A stretch of DNA of 55,342 bases from Anaerolineae bacterium (GCA_022842885.1 JALHOR010000024.1:1-55342), one strand, 5' to 3'; shown: positions 34,062 through 43,095, counted from the first letter of the stretch. The notes: generated from the sequence alone by a model not told the origin. Program-made: numbers and translations.

Positions 34062-34436
34062 ATGAGTACCGCTTATCAGCTTTTGGTGTTTGAAGATGAC
34101 GCCAATACCATAAAGTTAATCCACGATGCGCTGCGTAATACCGAGATAGAAATTTATCATGCTCGTGATAGCCAAGAGGGACTGCAATTATTAACCGAGG
34201 TTGTCCCGCAGTTAATTCTGATGGATTTGCTGCTGCCCGGTCCCGGGTTAAAAGGCTGGGATGCTATTGCCTATATCAAGCAACAACCAGAATATCAGCA
34301 TATTCCAGTCATCGCCATGAGCGCCGGTAGCTATGAAATTATGGAATATGCTCAACAGGCGGGCTGTGATGCCTTTTTACAGAAGCCATTTAATCTTAAG
34401 CAATTACGCGAACTCATCGCCCAATTCCGGCAATGA
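34062..34436 (+). CDS. Single-domain response regulator (CheY-like receiver)
   Basis: Stand-alone receiver domain of 124 residues. Seen: the acidic pocket Glu11-Asp12-Asp13, phospho-acceptor Asp55 in LILMDLLLPG, switch Ser87 in MSAGS and conserved Lys108 in LQKPF. All key residues are present, so it should accept phosphate from a histidine kinase. No output domain, so it works through a partner protein. Three soluble histidine kinases in this window lack regulators and are candidate donors, though none is adjacent. Convergent with the 34440 gene (3 bp gap). Confidence 0.92.
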   Translation: MSTAYQLLVFEDDANTIKLIHDALRNTEIEIYHARDSQEGLQLLTEVVPQLILMDLLLPGPGLKGWDAIAYIKQQPEYQHIPVIAMSAGSYEIMEYAQQAGCDAFLQKPFNLKQLRELIAQFRQ

Positions 34437-34439
34437 AGA

Positions 34440-35834
34440 TTATTGGCACGCGCCAAACTGCGTTAAATCCACTAACCACAAACCACCATGCCGACCATTC
34501 GCGGCAATCGCCAAAGTCGCCCCATCGGGCGCAACCCATGTCCATGCCCGTTCATCGCTTGCCAGTTGCAGCGGCAGGGGTGTGAGGGTGCTGACACGCT
34601 GTGCCTCATAATGAAAACACTCTAAGATGGCTTGCTCATCTTCCGGGCGCACCACATAAATATAGCGGGTATCCTCATCTTTGCGATAATAGGCAGGCGC
34701 AGGGTAATTATTGCCGGGCAGTGCTTCTACGGGATAAAGCAGTTCAGGGGCGCTTCTGCCGCGTGCCGGGTTAAAAAAATACCCAGTCATGTCGCGCCCG
34801 GTTTCATCCGGGAATGTGCCGCCGATAATCACACGGCGTCCATCATAGGTTGAACCGGGAATCGTTACCGATGGCACATTTTCCGTCAGGACATTACTGA
34901 GCAAATCGCCGTTGGCATTTGCCGTCAAATACTGCACTGGCTCACCATATGCCCCAAAATAATACGCCACAAAATTATTGTCGGGCGTCCAATTGATGCC
35001 CTGTAAACTGTAACGATTCAAGTAAACATGCACGGAGCGCCGCGAATAACCACTTTCCGCCACTGTAAACAATTCATGAATATCCGTTTGGTAAACCAAG
35101 CGCGTGCCATCTGGCGCAAAACTCAAGAAGGAACGTAGAAGTAAATTCGGGTCAATTTCACCGCCAAAGGTGGATTGGGTGATAGCCGTGCGTTCAATGA
35201 ACGCCTCTGTAATTTGGTCGCCGCGGGGCGAGTCAATCGGCGTGGTGGTGGCAGTCGCCGGGTCATACTGATACCAAGCATAAGTCGTGAAAATACGGCT
35301 GTCGCAACCGACCCCATATGCCAATGTGCCATCAGCATTCCATTGAACGCTGACCACTTCATCGCTGCTGATTTGGGTTACATGTGAAAATTCAGATTCG
35401 TCAACAGAGACTTCTGGCGCGATAGATGTGCCAGCGGCGGTCACGCCTAATGTGGCAATATTGCTATCTTCTTCATAAAGTTCAACGATAGCTTCAAATG
35501 CTTGGGTTTGCCCCGGCTGCATGGCGCTTTCTAACAATGCCGCACCACATGCATTGACAATATAGCCATAGGCTTCGCCGATGACCTCTCCTTGAGCATC
35601 ATAGACTTCACCCAATATCGTGATATTGGTATAGGCATCGTTGCCATTATTCCGCACATTGCCCACAATAACAGGTTGCTCAATCCCAAACGCATCGGTG
35701 CGTGTGACCACTTCACCGCTGACCATCATAATGGGTAAATTATTTTCTTGCGCCAGCAACCCAGATGAGCCGAAGCACAACATCACCAACATCAAACCCA
35801 AATGACGCCACATCCTACGCTGCAATATCATCAA
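34440..35834 (-). CDS. Secreted protein with FxLYD-like and beta-propeller regions
   Basis: Extracellular protein of 464 residues. Seen: signal peptide (about 1-28, ending GLLAQ), an N-terminal beta-sandwich that looks like FxLYD (VIVGNVRNNGNDAYTNITIL, residues 55-130), then repeating strands with W-N-A-D-G / F-A-P-D-G-T / W-T-P-D-N turns typical of a TolB/PD40 propeller. No catalytic residues are evident. It follows the C39-TPR gene (same strand, 1 bp gap), so the two are co-transcribed. A binding or sensing role outside the membrane is likely; the ligand is unknown. Confidence 0.7.
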   Translation of the reverse strand: MMILQRRMWRHLGLMLVMLCFGSSGLLAQENNLPIMMVSGEVVTRTDAFGIEQPVIVGNVRNNGNDAYTNITILGEVYDAQGEVIGEAYGYIVNACGAALLESAMQPGQTQAFEAIVELYEEDSNIATLGVTAAGTSIAPEVSVDESEFSHVTQISSDEVVSVQWNADGTLAYGVGCDSRIFTTYAWYQYDPATATTTPIDSPRGDQITEAFIERTAITQSTFGGEIDPNLLLRSFLSFAPDGTRLVYQTDIHELFTVAESGYSRRSVHVYLNRYSLQGINWTPDNNFVAYYFGAYGEPVQYLTANANGDLLSNVLTENVPSVTIPGSTYDGRRVIIGGTFPDETGRDMTGYFFNPARGRSAPELLYPVEALPGNNYPAPAYYRKDEDTRYIYVVRPEDEQAILECFHYEAQRVSTLTPLPLQLASDERAWTWVAPDGATLAIAANGRHGGLWLVDLTQFGACQ

Positions 35835-35835
35835 T

Positions 35836-36906
35836 TTAAGACCCTGTTGTCCATTCGGTCAGTTTGGTTTGTGCCTCAGTATAGAAGCGGTTGCGGAACA
35901 ATGCCGCTTCCAAATTCGCCACTGCCCGTTCTGTATTGCTCTGACCATAATATGCCAGTGCGATATAATAATAAAGTTCTTCCACGCCGGGCGTATCCTG
36001 AAGCGTATTCCGCACAATGGTAATCACATCATCGTAGCGCCCGACTGCCAAATATGCCTCTAATACGCCAAAATCATACCAAAACATGCGGCGCGGCAAG
36101 CCTAAATTACGCGCTTCGTCGTAGGCAGCGGCGGCTTCTTCATACCGCCCTAATTGCAGCAGCGCCCATGCCTGATTAAAAATGGTGAACGAATCGGCTT
36201 TATCCGTGGCGCGTTCTTCCTCATTTTGTTGCAATGTCCATTGAGCGTTATAGAGCGCATCCCACTGTGGACCCAAAACGGCTTGTAAGGCGCTCTCTTG
36301 GTCAGGGTGATACAGAATCAGATAATTACGATTGAATGCCCGCCAACGTTCCGCCACATCCTCGTATTTCAACCGTTTGCCTTTATCATCATCCCCATTA
36401 CCCAACAGCGAATCCAAAAATAAAAATTCTTCGGTGGCATCATCGTAGCCCACCAACACGCGGTTATGGCTCATCCAATCGTTCCAGCCATCCGCGCCTT
36501 CGTAATACGAATTTTCAATCAAGACGGGGAAACCAGCGGCAACTAATTTTTTCAGCATCAAAATCGTACCGCCGCGCCGAACGATGCCGGTCAGCCCGTA
36601 TTCTTCGGCAACCGTGACCATTTCTTCCACGCGCACGCTTACATCTTCGATATTGGGATTCAGGCGTTTGACGATGGCGCTGTAATCATCGGTAAATTCG
36701 TCAAAATACGAGAGTTGAATCGTGAAGGCGGCTGCCGAACACCGATTTAAATCCTGCCAAATCATATCCAGCCCTTCGATATAGGCGCTGGTTGGCAAGT
36801 CGGATGGGGCAACTTCGGGGGTGACGATAATTTCTTGTGCCTGCGTTGGGGCAATCAGCACCAAAAAAAAGCTAATGACGAGGGTGATAGTCAATTTGCG
36901 AACCAT
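35836..36906 (-). CDS. Secreted C39-like cysteine peptidase fused to TPRs
   Basis: Protein of 356 residues. Seen: signal peptide (1-23, ending TQAQ), a Peptidase_C39_2 domain (PF13529) at about 45-200 with Cys56 in NRCSAAAF, His147 in MSHNRVLVGYDD and Asp165 in FLFLDSL as the probable catalytic trio, followed by TPRs from about 235 to 350 (ALLQLGRYEEAAAAYDEARN). The family normally reads C-G-P-A after the Cys; here it is C-S-A-A, a mild change. TPRs could present substrates. Divergent from the propeller gene at 37026 and upstream of another secreted protein. Confidence 0.8.
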   Translation of the reverse strand: MVRKLTITLVISFFLVLIAPTQAQEIIVTPEVAPSDLPTSAYIEGLDMIWQDLNRCSAAAFTIQLSYFDEFTDDYSAIVKRLNPNIEDVSVRVEEMVTVAEEYGLTGIVRRGGTILMLKKLVAAGFPVLIENSYYEGADGWNDWMSHNRVLVGYDDATEEFLFLDSLLGNGDDDKGKRLKYEDVAERWRAFNRNYLILYHPDQESALQAVLGPQWDALYNAQWTLQQNEEERATDKADSFTIFNQAWALLQLGRYEEAAAAYDEARNLGLPRRMFWYDFGVLEAYLAVGRYDDVITIVRNTLQDTPGVEELYYYIALAYYGQSNTERAVANLEAALFRNRFYTEAQTKLTEWTTGS

Positions 36907-37025
36907 GTATATCCTGCTCTACGCTATTTCACACGATGTTGGGTTCAGTGTAGAATGCAATCATAACGTGCATCTTAACCGACGCCCTAAAAGTTTGTGT
37001 CGGATTGTAAGGGAATAGACCCATT

Positions 37026-38291
37026 GTGAAAAGTGCTATCCGATTAATGGTGGTTGTGAATTGGGTGTTGACGATACCTATGATAAAAAATTTTTTCGTG
37101 GGGGCGAGGCATGGCTCGCCCTTACATCTACAAAAATCATTTGGTTGGATTATTTTTGCATTGGTCACTGGCTTCAGCATTTTTTCTGCTCATGCACAGA
37201 ATTTGCCGCTGCTGAGTCCGATGGTAGGCATAACGACTGCCGCACATGATGCGATTATTTTGTATGATGTGAGCGCAGAAACCTATCGGCGGTTGGAACT
37301 CGGCGCAGGTTGGCATTATTTTTGGGGTTTCGCGCCGGATGGTTGCCGCATTTTATATACGCTGCAAGCTGGCACACTCCCGGCAAAACTGTATAGCGCC
37401 CGCTTGGATGGCAGCGATAAACAAGCATTGGTTCAATTTGATGCTTTGCCGCCAGATAATTGGGGTGTTTGGGAACCGCAGTGGTCGCCGGATAATAGCA
37501 AAATCGCTTTCACAATGACGCGCAATGACAATGGACGCCTGACGAATCATATTGCGTGGATTCTGCCGGAAGGCGGCGGACCCTCATTTTACAGCGTTGC
37601 GGGCAACGAATTTTCGCCGCAGTGGTCGCCGGATGGGGCGTGGTTGGCATATATCTCGTATGAGAACCGTGCCGCTGGAACAGATGCATTTTCAACGGCT
37701 GTACCAACGCCAGAGGGGCAAACAGGCAGCGCAACTGTCAGCGTCAATGAAGCTGATTTATGGGTCGTCAGCAATGATGGACAAACCAAATATCCCGCAA
37801 CTGGTTTTTTAACAGGCAGTGTCACGCAGCCGCGTTGGTCGCCGGACAGTCAACTCATCAGTTTTGTGTATTCGCCTTCGGGGAATAACGATACATTTTG
37901 GATGATTGGCGCACAACAGGGGGCAGTCCCCACGCAGTTAAGTTTCCAGTGGTCGCGCATTTTGGATAATACTTGGTTGCCAGATAGCAGTGCCATTTTA
38001 GGTGTGGCACGGGAATTCCGCGATAATGCTCAAAATCGCTTATGGCAAATTCCATTGGTGGGCAATGCCGATGATAATGCCACCTTGTATCTGGACAATG
38101 CGCCGTTAAATCATGCCGATTACCCGCGTTTCAGCGCCGATGGGCAGTGGCTGGCGGTGCGAACTGCTTATGAATTAGCATTGGTGCATCGGCTCACAGG
38201 CGAATGGCTCATGCTGGATAACATGACGATGGGCAACACGCCCGTTTTTTGGAGTCCAGCGGGGTTTGGGGGGGAAGATGGGTGTGATTAG
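37026..38291 (+). CDS. Secreted TolB/PD40 beta-propeller protein
   Basis: Protein of 421 residues. Seen: a composite N-terminus with two hydrophobic stretches (about 5-20 and 40-56, the second ending AHAQ like a signal peptide), then five or more PD40-type blades (FAPDGCRILY; PQWSPDNSKIAF; PQWSPDGAWLAY; PRWSPDSQLISF). Such propellers bind ligands or partner proteins. The stretch between the hydrophobic parts is encoded by a GGGCGAG/CTCGCCC palindrome (37102-37121) that looks like an inserted dispersed repeat. Start at GTG 37026 has AAGGGAA 10 nt upstream; an internal start after the repeat cannot be excluded. The next gene overlaps by 14 bp. Confidence 0.75.
   Translation: MKSAIRLMVVVNWVLTIPMIKNFFVGARHGSPLHLQKSFGWIIFALVTGFSIFSAHAQNLPLLSPMVGITTAAHDAIILYDVSAETYRRLELGAGWHYFWGFAPDGCRILYTLQAGTLPAKLYSARLDGSDKQALVQFDALPPDNWGVWEPQWSPDNSKIAFTMTRNDNGRLTNHIAWILPEGGGPSFYSVAGNEFSPQWSPDGAWLAYISYENRAAGTDAFSTAVPTPEGQTGSATVSVNEADLWVVSNDGQTKYPATGFLTGSVTQPRWSPDSQLISFVYSPSGNNDTFWMIGAQQGAVPTQLSFQWSRILDNTWLPDSSAILGVAREFRDNAQNRLWQIPLVGNADDNATLYLDNAPLNHADYPRFSADGQWLAVRTAYELALVHRLTGEWLMLDNMTMGNTPVFWSPAGFGGEDGCD
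37102..37121. repeat. Palindromic repeat inside a coding region
   Basis: GGGCGAG (37102-37108) and CTCGCCC (37115-37121) form a 7-bp inverted repeat around GCATGG. The outer bases (GTGG before, TTACA after) are nearly complementary. This resembles the GGGCGAGGCATG-type dispersed palindromes known from several bacterial genomes. No second copy was noticed in the window. It codes for GARHGSP in the propeller gene. Confidence 0.5.
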
Positions 38292-39384
38292 AGCCATTTT
38301 ATTGACTTCATGGTTGTTTTTGGTTGTTGCCTGTGCTGCCCAACCACCACCGCCGCCACTAGCAGTATGTTCGCCGGAAGAAATCCAAACCGCATTTGCC
38401 CAAACTGGCGATTATGCACGTTCATCGCTGAGTGAATTTGTGCAAATCGAAAATGGACAATTGCTGCTTGGGGATGCGCCCTATGTTGTGCAAGGCGTGA
38501 ATTATTATCCCTCGCGGTATCCTTGGCGACGCTTTTTGACAGAAACCGATACCGATACACTCCAACAAGAATTTGCCTTGATGCAAAGCGTCGGGTTTAA
38601 TACGCTGCGAATTTTTTTATGGAATGAAGCACTTTTTCAGTGTTCCGGCAGCGGGGCAATACCCAAACCAGAAAATGTTCAGCGATTAGATGCCATCCTG
38701 CGTATCGGTGGTAATTACGGCTTTCGCTTCATCGTCACGCTGAATGATTTGCCCGATTTAGAGCAGTATCCTCTCTACAGCAACCCAACCCATATCCAAC
38801 AGCAAACGCAATTTCTAGTAGAACGCTATCGGGATGAAGCGGCTATTTTCGCATGGGATTTGCGTAATGAAGGGGATATTGATTACGGTACACACCATGC
38901 ATTCCCGGCGAAAGCGAGTAAAGAGCAGGTACTCGGATGGTTAGCGACGACGGCACAGCAAGTCAGGGCGTTGGATTCCAATCATCTTATTACGGCGGGT
39001 TGGCTGTTTGATGCCGAGGCGACAGCGCCGTATGTGGATTTCGTCAGCTTTCATCACTGGACAGCCGCCAACGATTTAGTGGGGCGTATTGCGCCGATTC
39101 GGGCGGCAACGAACAAGCCGATTTTGTTGCAAGAAGTGGGTTATAGCACCCAGCGCGTTACACCGGAAGACCAAGCGCAAATTCTTATGACTATAGTTGA
39201 GGCAGTTCAAACTCATCAGCTATTGGGCTGGTTGATATGGACAGCATTTGATTTTCCGATTGACCGCAGTTGTTATCCAACCCCATGCCAAAGCCCGGAT
39301 AATGCCGAACATTATTTTGGCATTTGGCGTTTGGACTATACAGAAAAACCTTTCGTGGCGTTCTTGCGTGCGATGGTGGAGTAA
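38278..39384 (+). CDS. GH5-like glycoside hydrolase lipoprotein
   Basis: Membrane-anchored glycosidase of 368 residues with a (beta/alpha)8 fold like GH5 mannanases and cellulases. Seen: signal sequence with a lipobox ending at Cys19 (VVAC), a Pro-rich spacer, GVNYYPSRYPWR near residue 75, acid/base Glu198 in WDLRNEGD and nucleophile Glu286 in ILLQEVGYS, plus aromatic subsite residues (WTAFDF). Both catalytic Glu are present. Start is uncertain: ATG 38278 directly follows a G-rich run, while GTG 38284 has better spacing. It overlaps the propeller gene by 14 bp, so the two are co-expressed. Confidence 0.83.
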   Translation: MGVIRAILLTSWLFLVVACAAQPPPPPLAVCSPEEIQTAFAQTGDYARSSLSEFVQIENGQLLLGDAPYVVQGVNYYPSRYPWRRFLTETDTDTLQQEFALMQSVGFNTLRIFLWNEALFQCSGSGAIPKPENVQRLDAILRIGGNYGFRFIVTLNDLPDLEQYPLYSNPTHIQQQTQFLVERYRDEAAIFAWDLRNEGDIDYGTHHAFPAKASKEQVLGWLATTAQQVRALDSNHLITAGWLFDAEATAPYVDFVSFHHWTAANDLVGRIAPIRAATNKPILLQEVGYSTQRVTPEDQAQILMTIVEAVQTHQLLGWLIWTAFDFPIDRSCYPTPCQSPDNAEHYFGIWRLDYTEKPFVAFLRAMVE

Positions 39385-39388
39385 TTTT

Positions 39389-39676
39389 CTATAGCTGGAT
39401 GTTGAGCCGCACAGTCACATCATCGTTTTCTTGCAGATTTTCGGCTTTGCGGACGCTGGCTTTGACAGGCAAAACATATAACTCATGTTGGGGAAACAAA
39501 GATGTTTTCCATGTTGTGCTGCCAATCTGAACTTGTACCGGAATGTTGCCCCAACCATACGTCACCGAACTGGCGATGGCTTTCAAGTCACGGCTTTGGG
39601 CGTCTGGCACAGTCACAAAGAACCATGACCCCTTGCCACCCCATAACCAAATTTTGCCACTAAACTCAAGCTCCAT
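39389..39676 (-). CDS. DUF1905 protein
   Basis: Small soluble protein of 95 residues of the DUF1905 family (PF08922). Seen: the family opening LEFSGKIWLWGGKGSWFFVTVP, the central YGWGNIPVQVQIG and the closing ENDDVTVRLNIQL, predicting a compact beta barrel. Function unknown; in other genomes it is often fused to or near YdeI-type (DUF1801) domains. It ends 4 bp from the convergent glycosidase gene and is probably transcribed alone. Confidence 0.85.
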   Translation of the reverse strand: MELEFSGKIWLWGGKGSWFFVTVPDAQSRDLKAIASSVTYGWGNIPVQVQIGSTTWKTSLFPQHELYVLPVKASVRKAENLQENDDVTVRLNIQL

Positions 39677-39720
39677 TGCAATACCTGATCATTTCCATTT
39701 TGAGAACAATTGTACCATAT

Positions 39721-40731
39721 TTATACGGCATTAGGCGCTATTTTTTCCTGCCGCCTATAACGCCTATGCGCGAAAAAGAGGCAACCTCCGGTTAAGAAGG
39801 CATAGAGGAGGAGACCTAAGAAACTGAATAATATACTTCGCAAAATTCGATCCCGTTGTGTACAAAATATACGAGGCTGCGGCTCATCATTGTATTCGCT
39901 ACAAGTTGTGGGAGAACGATACAAGTTTTCATCTTCCATTATCATAATTTCTGCTGCCATCATCGTACCGTTATCCAATAGATTGAAGACAATACCATGT
40001 CCTATCTTGAGGGGATTGAGAAGATATTGTCGCATAAACTGTAACTGCTGCAAAGCACTCTCATCATTGTATGAGTAGACACGCATAGGTAATTCTTTAT
40101 CAAGATATTTGTATATACCTTGTACTACCACCATCGTCAGGATTATGCCTACTATCAATCCACCTCTGAGTAAAACCACTTTTAGAATCTGCGTTGCGCG
40201 ATGAATATGTGTTTTCAAGGTTAATGTGAGTGATGTAATAAAGCCTGTTTCAGCCGCACTAAAAAATATCAATATCACAATCGCTATTATGACCTGCGAC
40301 CAATGGGAACGAATCCAGACTGGATATTCACCATAATAGGTCGTTGCAAAAAACGGTGAAATAATACCTTGAAAATCGTTCCAAGTTTGACGAATACTAT
40401 GAATATGCTGTGCCAAACCATGTGCCAGTCCCAAGCGTGCCAATGCTGCTACCGCGTGCCAGCGCCACGAAAGCCGCACAGCCACCCACCACTTCGCCAA
40501 AATCGGGTTGTTTTCAAAACGGGCGGGAACGGGTAGTTTTTGCTTATCGCGCCCGGCAACATCCAGCGTGGTTTGTATCGTCGTGAGCGCCACCATGATA
40601 TACACGAAAATGTTGACCCCGATGAGAATCCACAAAATATCGCGGTTTTTATCCGTGATATAGATAGAACTCGGTATTGTGGCGGCAATCAGCGCCAGTA
40701 TTAATGCCAGCAAGCGTAATTTGGCAAGCAT
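39721..40731 (-). CDS. Multi-TM membrane protein of unknown function
   Basis: Integral membrane protein of 336 residues, not recognised. Seen: hydrophobic segments at about 5-22, 33-50, 147-175, 188-205 and 300-322, a 30-residue basic stretch after the second TM, and an outer loop (about 206-290) containing two cysteines. The 5' half uses the window's usual codons while the 3' half is clearly more AT-rich (for example 39880-40340). No motif points to a transporter family. Single gene, divergent from radA. Confidence 0.65.
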   Translation of the reverse strand: MLAKLRLLALILALIAATIPSSIYITDKNRDILWILIGVNIFVYIMVALTTIQTTLDVAGRDKQKLPVPARFENNPILAKWWVAVRLSWRWHAVAALARLGLAHGLAQHIHSIRQTWNDFQGIISPFFATTYYGEYPVWIRSHWSQVIIAIVILIFFSAAETGFITSLTLTLKTHIHRATQILKVVLLRGGLIVGIILTMVVVQGIYKYLDKELPMRVYSYNDESALQQLQFMRQYLLNPLKIGHGIVFNLLDNGTMMAAEIMIMEDENLYRSPTTCSEYNDEPQPRIFCTQRDRILRSILFSFLGLLLYAFLTGGCLFFAHRRYRRQEKIAPNAV

Positions 40732-40936
40732 AATGACCTCATCCCAAGAGAATACAGTTTGATTTTTACCAGTATAACCCCGCTATTTGGCATTGTCTTA
40801 TGTGATTACGCTACGATTGCCCCATCGCCATGTTATTAGCATTGCCAAATTGCACGCTGATAATTATACCAAAATTTGCTATCATTTCCGCACATCTGTT
40901 CATAAATTTATTTGCTTCTGGTGATGGGACTTGAAC

Positions 40937-42331
40937 ATGGCGAAGACGCGCACCACCTATGTGTGTAGTAATTGCAGCCGGCAAGTGGCGGCAAAAATGG
41001 GACGCTGCCCCAACTGCGGCGAATTTAATACGATGCAAGCAGTGGTTGAGGAAGTTCGTAAGCCATCGCCCAAACAAGTGACACGCACAGCCGGCAGTAT
41101 GACGCGCTCTATGCCACAGCGCCTCAGCGACATCAATATGGATGCTGAAGAACGAATGCGTGTACCCATTGAAGAATTTAACCGCGTATTAGGCGGGGGC
41201 ATCGTGCCGGGCAGCATTATCCTTATTGGTGGCGACCCCGGCATCGGCAAAAGTACATTATTGGTGCAAGCTGCCGCTGAGATGGCACAGCAGCACGGTA
41301 TCGTCCTTTACGTCAGCGGTGAAGAAAGCCAGCGCCAAATCAAAATGCGTGCCGATAGATTGGGTATTCAGGCGGACAATTTATATCTGCTGACGGAAAC
41401 CAACCTCAGCACGATTTTTGAGCATGTTTATGAACTCAAACCGACGATTCTAATCATTGATTCGATTCAGACGACTTATGCCGAAGATGTGGATTCTTCG
41501 CCGGGGTTGGTTTCGCAGGTGCGGGAATGTGCCAGTCGCTTGCAAGGTCTCGCTAAGAGCAGTGGCATTAGTGTCTTCATGATTGGGCATGTCACCAAAG
41601 AAGGCAATATCGCGGGTCCGCGCGTGCTTGAACATATCGTAGATACCGTGCTGTATTTGGAAGGCGACCCTTTCCAATCGTTTCGCTTGTTACGCAGCGT
41701 CAAAAATCGGTTTGGTGCCACCAGCGAAGTTGGCGTGTTTGAGATGCAAGGTGCCGGCATGGTAGAAGTGCCGAATCCGTCCGAAGCATTTTTGGCAGAG
41801 CGCGTGGTGAATGCACCCGGTTCAGTGATTGCAGTAACGATGGAAGGCACGCGCCCGCTATTGGTCGAAATTCAGGCGCTGACCAGCCCAACCGCTTTTG
41901 GCAATGCCCGCCGCACGCCCAACGGCGTGGATATGAATCGCTTATTATTGATTGGCGCGGTGTTGAGCAAACGCATGGGGCTAAAATTATTTGAGCAGGA
42001 TATTTTTGTGAACGTTATTGGCGGGCTAAAAATTGATGAACCTGCGTCTGATTTGGCGATGGCGATAGCAATTGCCTCCAGCTATTTTGACCGTCCCGTA
42101 CCAGCAGATATTGCAGTCATTGGCGAAATTGGCTTGAGTGGTGAAATCCGGGCAGTAGCACAGCTTCCGATGCGTCTGAACGAAGCGGCGAAAATTGGCT
42201 TTCGGCGCGTAGTAGTGCCGCGCACCCGCCGCAAAATAGACGATATTCCTGACGGATTAAAACTCATTGAATGCCGCAACATCGCAGATGCCCTACGCGC
42301 CGTGCTGCCCGAAGAGACTCCTAAAGGATGA
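40937..42331 (+). CDS. radA: DNA repair/recombination ATPase RadA (Sms)
   Basis: RecA-like DnaB-type helicase of 464 residues that extends recombination intermediates and helps process stalled forks. Seen: N-terminal zinc finger Cys-x2-Cys...Cys-x2-Cys (CSNC, CPNC), Walker A GGDPGIGKSTLL, Walker B ILIIDSIQT, the RadA hallmark KNRFG, and a C-terminal Lon-like domain. ATG 40937 is used with GGGA upstream. The last 86 bp before its unique tail are repeated at 43096-43181, after a two-gene insertion, and the final residues (TPKG) differ from the stranded copy (NAKP). So its C-terminus was probably replaced during insertion. Confidence 0.95.
   Translation: MAKTRTTYVCSNCSRQVAAKMGRCPNCGEFNTMQAVVEEVRKPSPKQVTRTAGSMTRSMPQRLSDINMDAEERMRVPIEEFNRVLGGGIVPGSIILIGGDPGIGKSTLLVQAAAEMAQQHGIVLYVSGEESQRQIKMRADRLGIQADNLYLLTETNLSTIFEHVYELKPTILIIDSIQTTYAEDVDSSPGLVSQVRECASRLQGLAKSSGISVFMIGHVTKEGNIAGPRVLEHIVDTVLYLEGDPFQSFRLLRSVKNRFGATSEVGVFEMQGAGMVEVPNPSEAFLAERVVNAPGSVIAVTMEGTRPLLVEIQALTSPTAFGNARRTPNGVDMNRLLLIGAVLSKRMGLKLFEQDIFVNVIGGLKIDEPASDLAMAIAIASSYFDRPVPADIAVIGEIGLSGEIRAVAQLPMRLNEAAKIGFRRVVVPRTRRKIDDIPDGLKLIECRNIADALRAVLPEETPKG
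42231..42316 (+). repeat. Direct repeat copy A (radA 3' end)
   Basis: 86 bp within the end of radA, matching 43096-43181 without gaps at 79 of 86 positions. Six of the seven differences are synonymous in the radA frame. The repeat brackets the nucleotidyltransferase-HEPN cassette. Confidence 0.95.
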
Positions 42332-42337
42332 TATAAT
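42329..42337 (+). promoter_or_regulatory. Extended -10 promoter of the nucleotidyltransferase-HEPN cassette
   Basis: TGATATAAT, a perfect extended -10 (TGnTATAAT), starts at the radA stop codon and lies 33 nt before the ATG at 42370. The -35 region is poor, as is usual for extended -10 promoters. Confidence 0.55.
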
Positions 42338-42369
42338 CATGATAACAGCAGCATAAAAAGTTGAGGAAA

Positions 42370-42702
42370 ATGTCTACCGTGATAAATGCACAATTGCGAC
42401 TTATTTTAGATGAATTGCACCAACATCTCTGCCAATTATACGGAGAACGATTGGTACAAGTCATTTTATTTGGATCCCAAGCCCGTCATGATGCCACGCC
42501 TGAGTCGGATGTAGATGTGTTAGTAGTGCTAAAAGGCGATGTCAATATGGGAGATGAGATTGAATTCACGGGTGATATGCTTACCGATATGCTTTTGGAA
42601 TATGGCATTCCTATCGTGTGTATCTTCGTATCTGAACAACGGTTTTTATATGAAGAAAACAGTTTGTTTATGAATATTCAGCGGGAAGGCATTTTGGTTT
42701 GA
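42370..42702 (+). CDS. Minimal nucleotidyltransferase (MNT domain)
   Basis: Protein of 110 residues of the NTP_transf_2 / pol-beta-like minimal nucleotidyltransferase family. Seen: the signature LFGSQARHDATPESDVDV with Gly35-Ser36 and the metal-binding pair Asp47, Asp49. In MNT-HEPN toxin-antitoxin pairs this protein modifies (AMPylates) the HEPN partner. It precedes the HEPN gene with a 4-bp overlap. Start: ATG 42370 has GAGG only 3 nt upstream; GTG 42379 would be better spaced, so the N-terminus is uncertain by three residues. It sits in an inserted cassette, more AT-rich than its neighbours. Confidence 0.85.
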   Translation: MSTVINAQLRLILDELHQHLCQLYGERLVQVILFGSQARHDATPESDVDVLVVLKGDVNMGDEIEFTGDMLTDMLLEYGIPIVCIFVSEQRFLYEENSLFMNIQREGILV

Positions 42703-43088
42703 AGACACAACAAGAAGTTTTTATTCAGATGGCAAAAGAAAATATCAAAGCTGCCAAATTGTTACATGAAGGTCAACTTTATCGAATTGTCGTTTCAAGA
42801 GCTTACTATGCGATATTCTATGTGACTTCTGCCCTCTTGCTTGAACATGGGCTAACTTTTTCGAGACATGCCAGTATTATTTCTGCATTCGCTGAACATT
42901 TTGTAAAGACAGGTCGTGTAGAGCGAGAATTGCAAAAATATCTTTCACAGGGTCAAGCCTATCGTGAAGGGGCAGATTATGACACAGGCGCAGTGGTGAC
43001 ACCAGAACAATCGCTTGAACAAATTCGGCGGGCTGAAATATTTTTGAGTGTGGGCGAAAAATTATTAAATCCAGACACGAAAGAATAA
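42699..43088 (+). CDS. HEPN-domain protein, partner of the nucleotidyltransferase
   Basis: Helical protein of 129 residues of the HEPN family (PF05168). Seen: AKENIKAAKLLHEGQLYRIVV, the SRAYYAIFYVTSALL helix and the late YREGADYDTG segment typical of this group. The RNase motif R-x4-6-H of HEPN toxins is not visible, so RNA cleavage is doubtful. Start is TTG 42699 overlapping the previous stop (TTGA) with GGAAGG about 9 nt upstream. Part of the inserted cassette; the pair may be a toxin-antitoxin or related defence or stress module. Confidence 0.82.
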   Translation: MKTQQEVFIQMAKENIKAAKLLHEGQLYRIVVSRAYYAIFYVTSALLLEHGLTFSRHASIISAFAEHFVKTGRVERELQKYLSQGQAYREGADYDTGAVVTPEQSLEQIRRAEIFLSVGEKLLNPDTKE

Positions 43089-43095
43089 TTCTGCT

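Noticed and set aside
42699..43088. HEPN protein as an RNase toxin
   Set aside because: The R-x4-6-H motif needed for HEPN RNases is not visible, so I list it only as a HEPN-domain partner of the nucleotidyltransferase.
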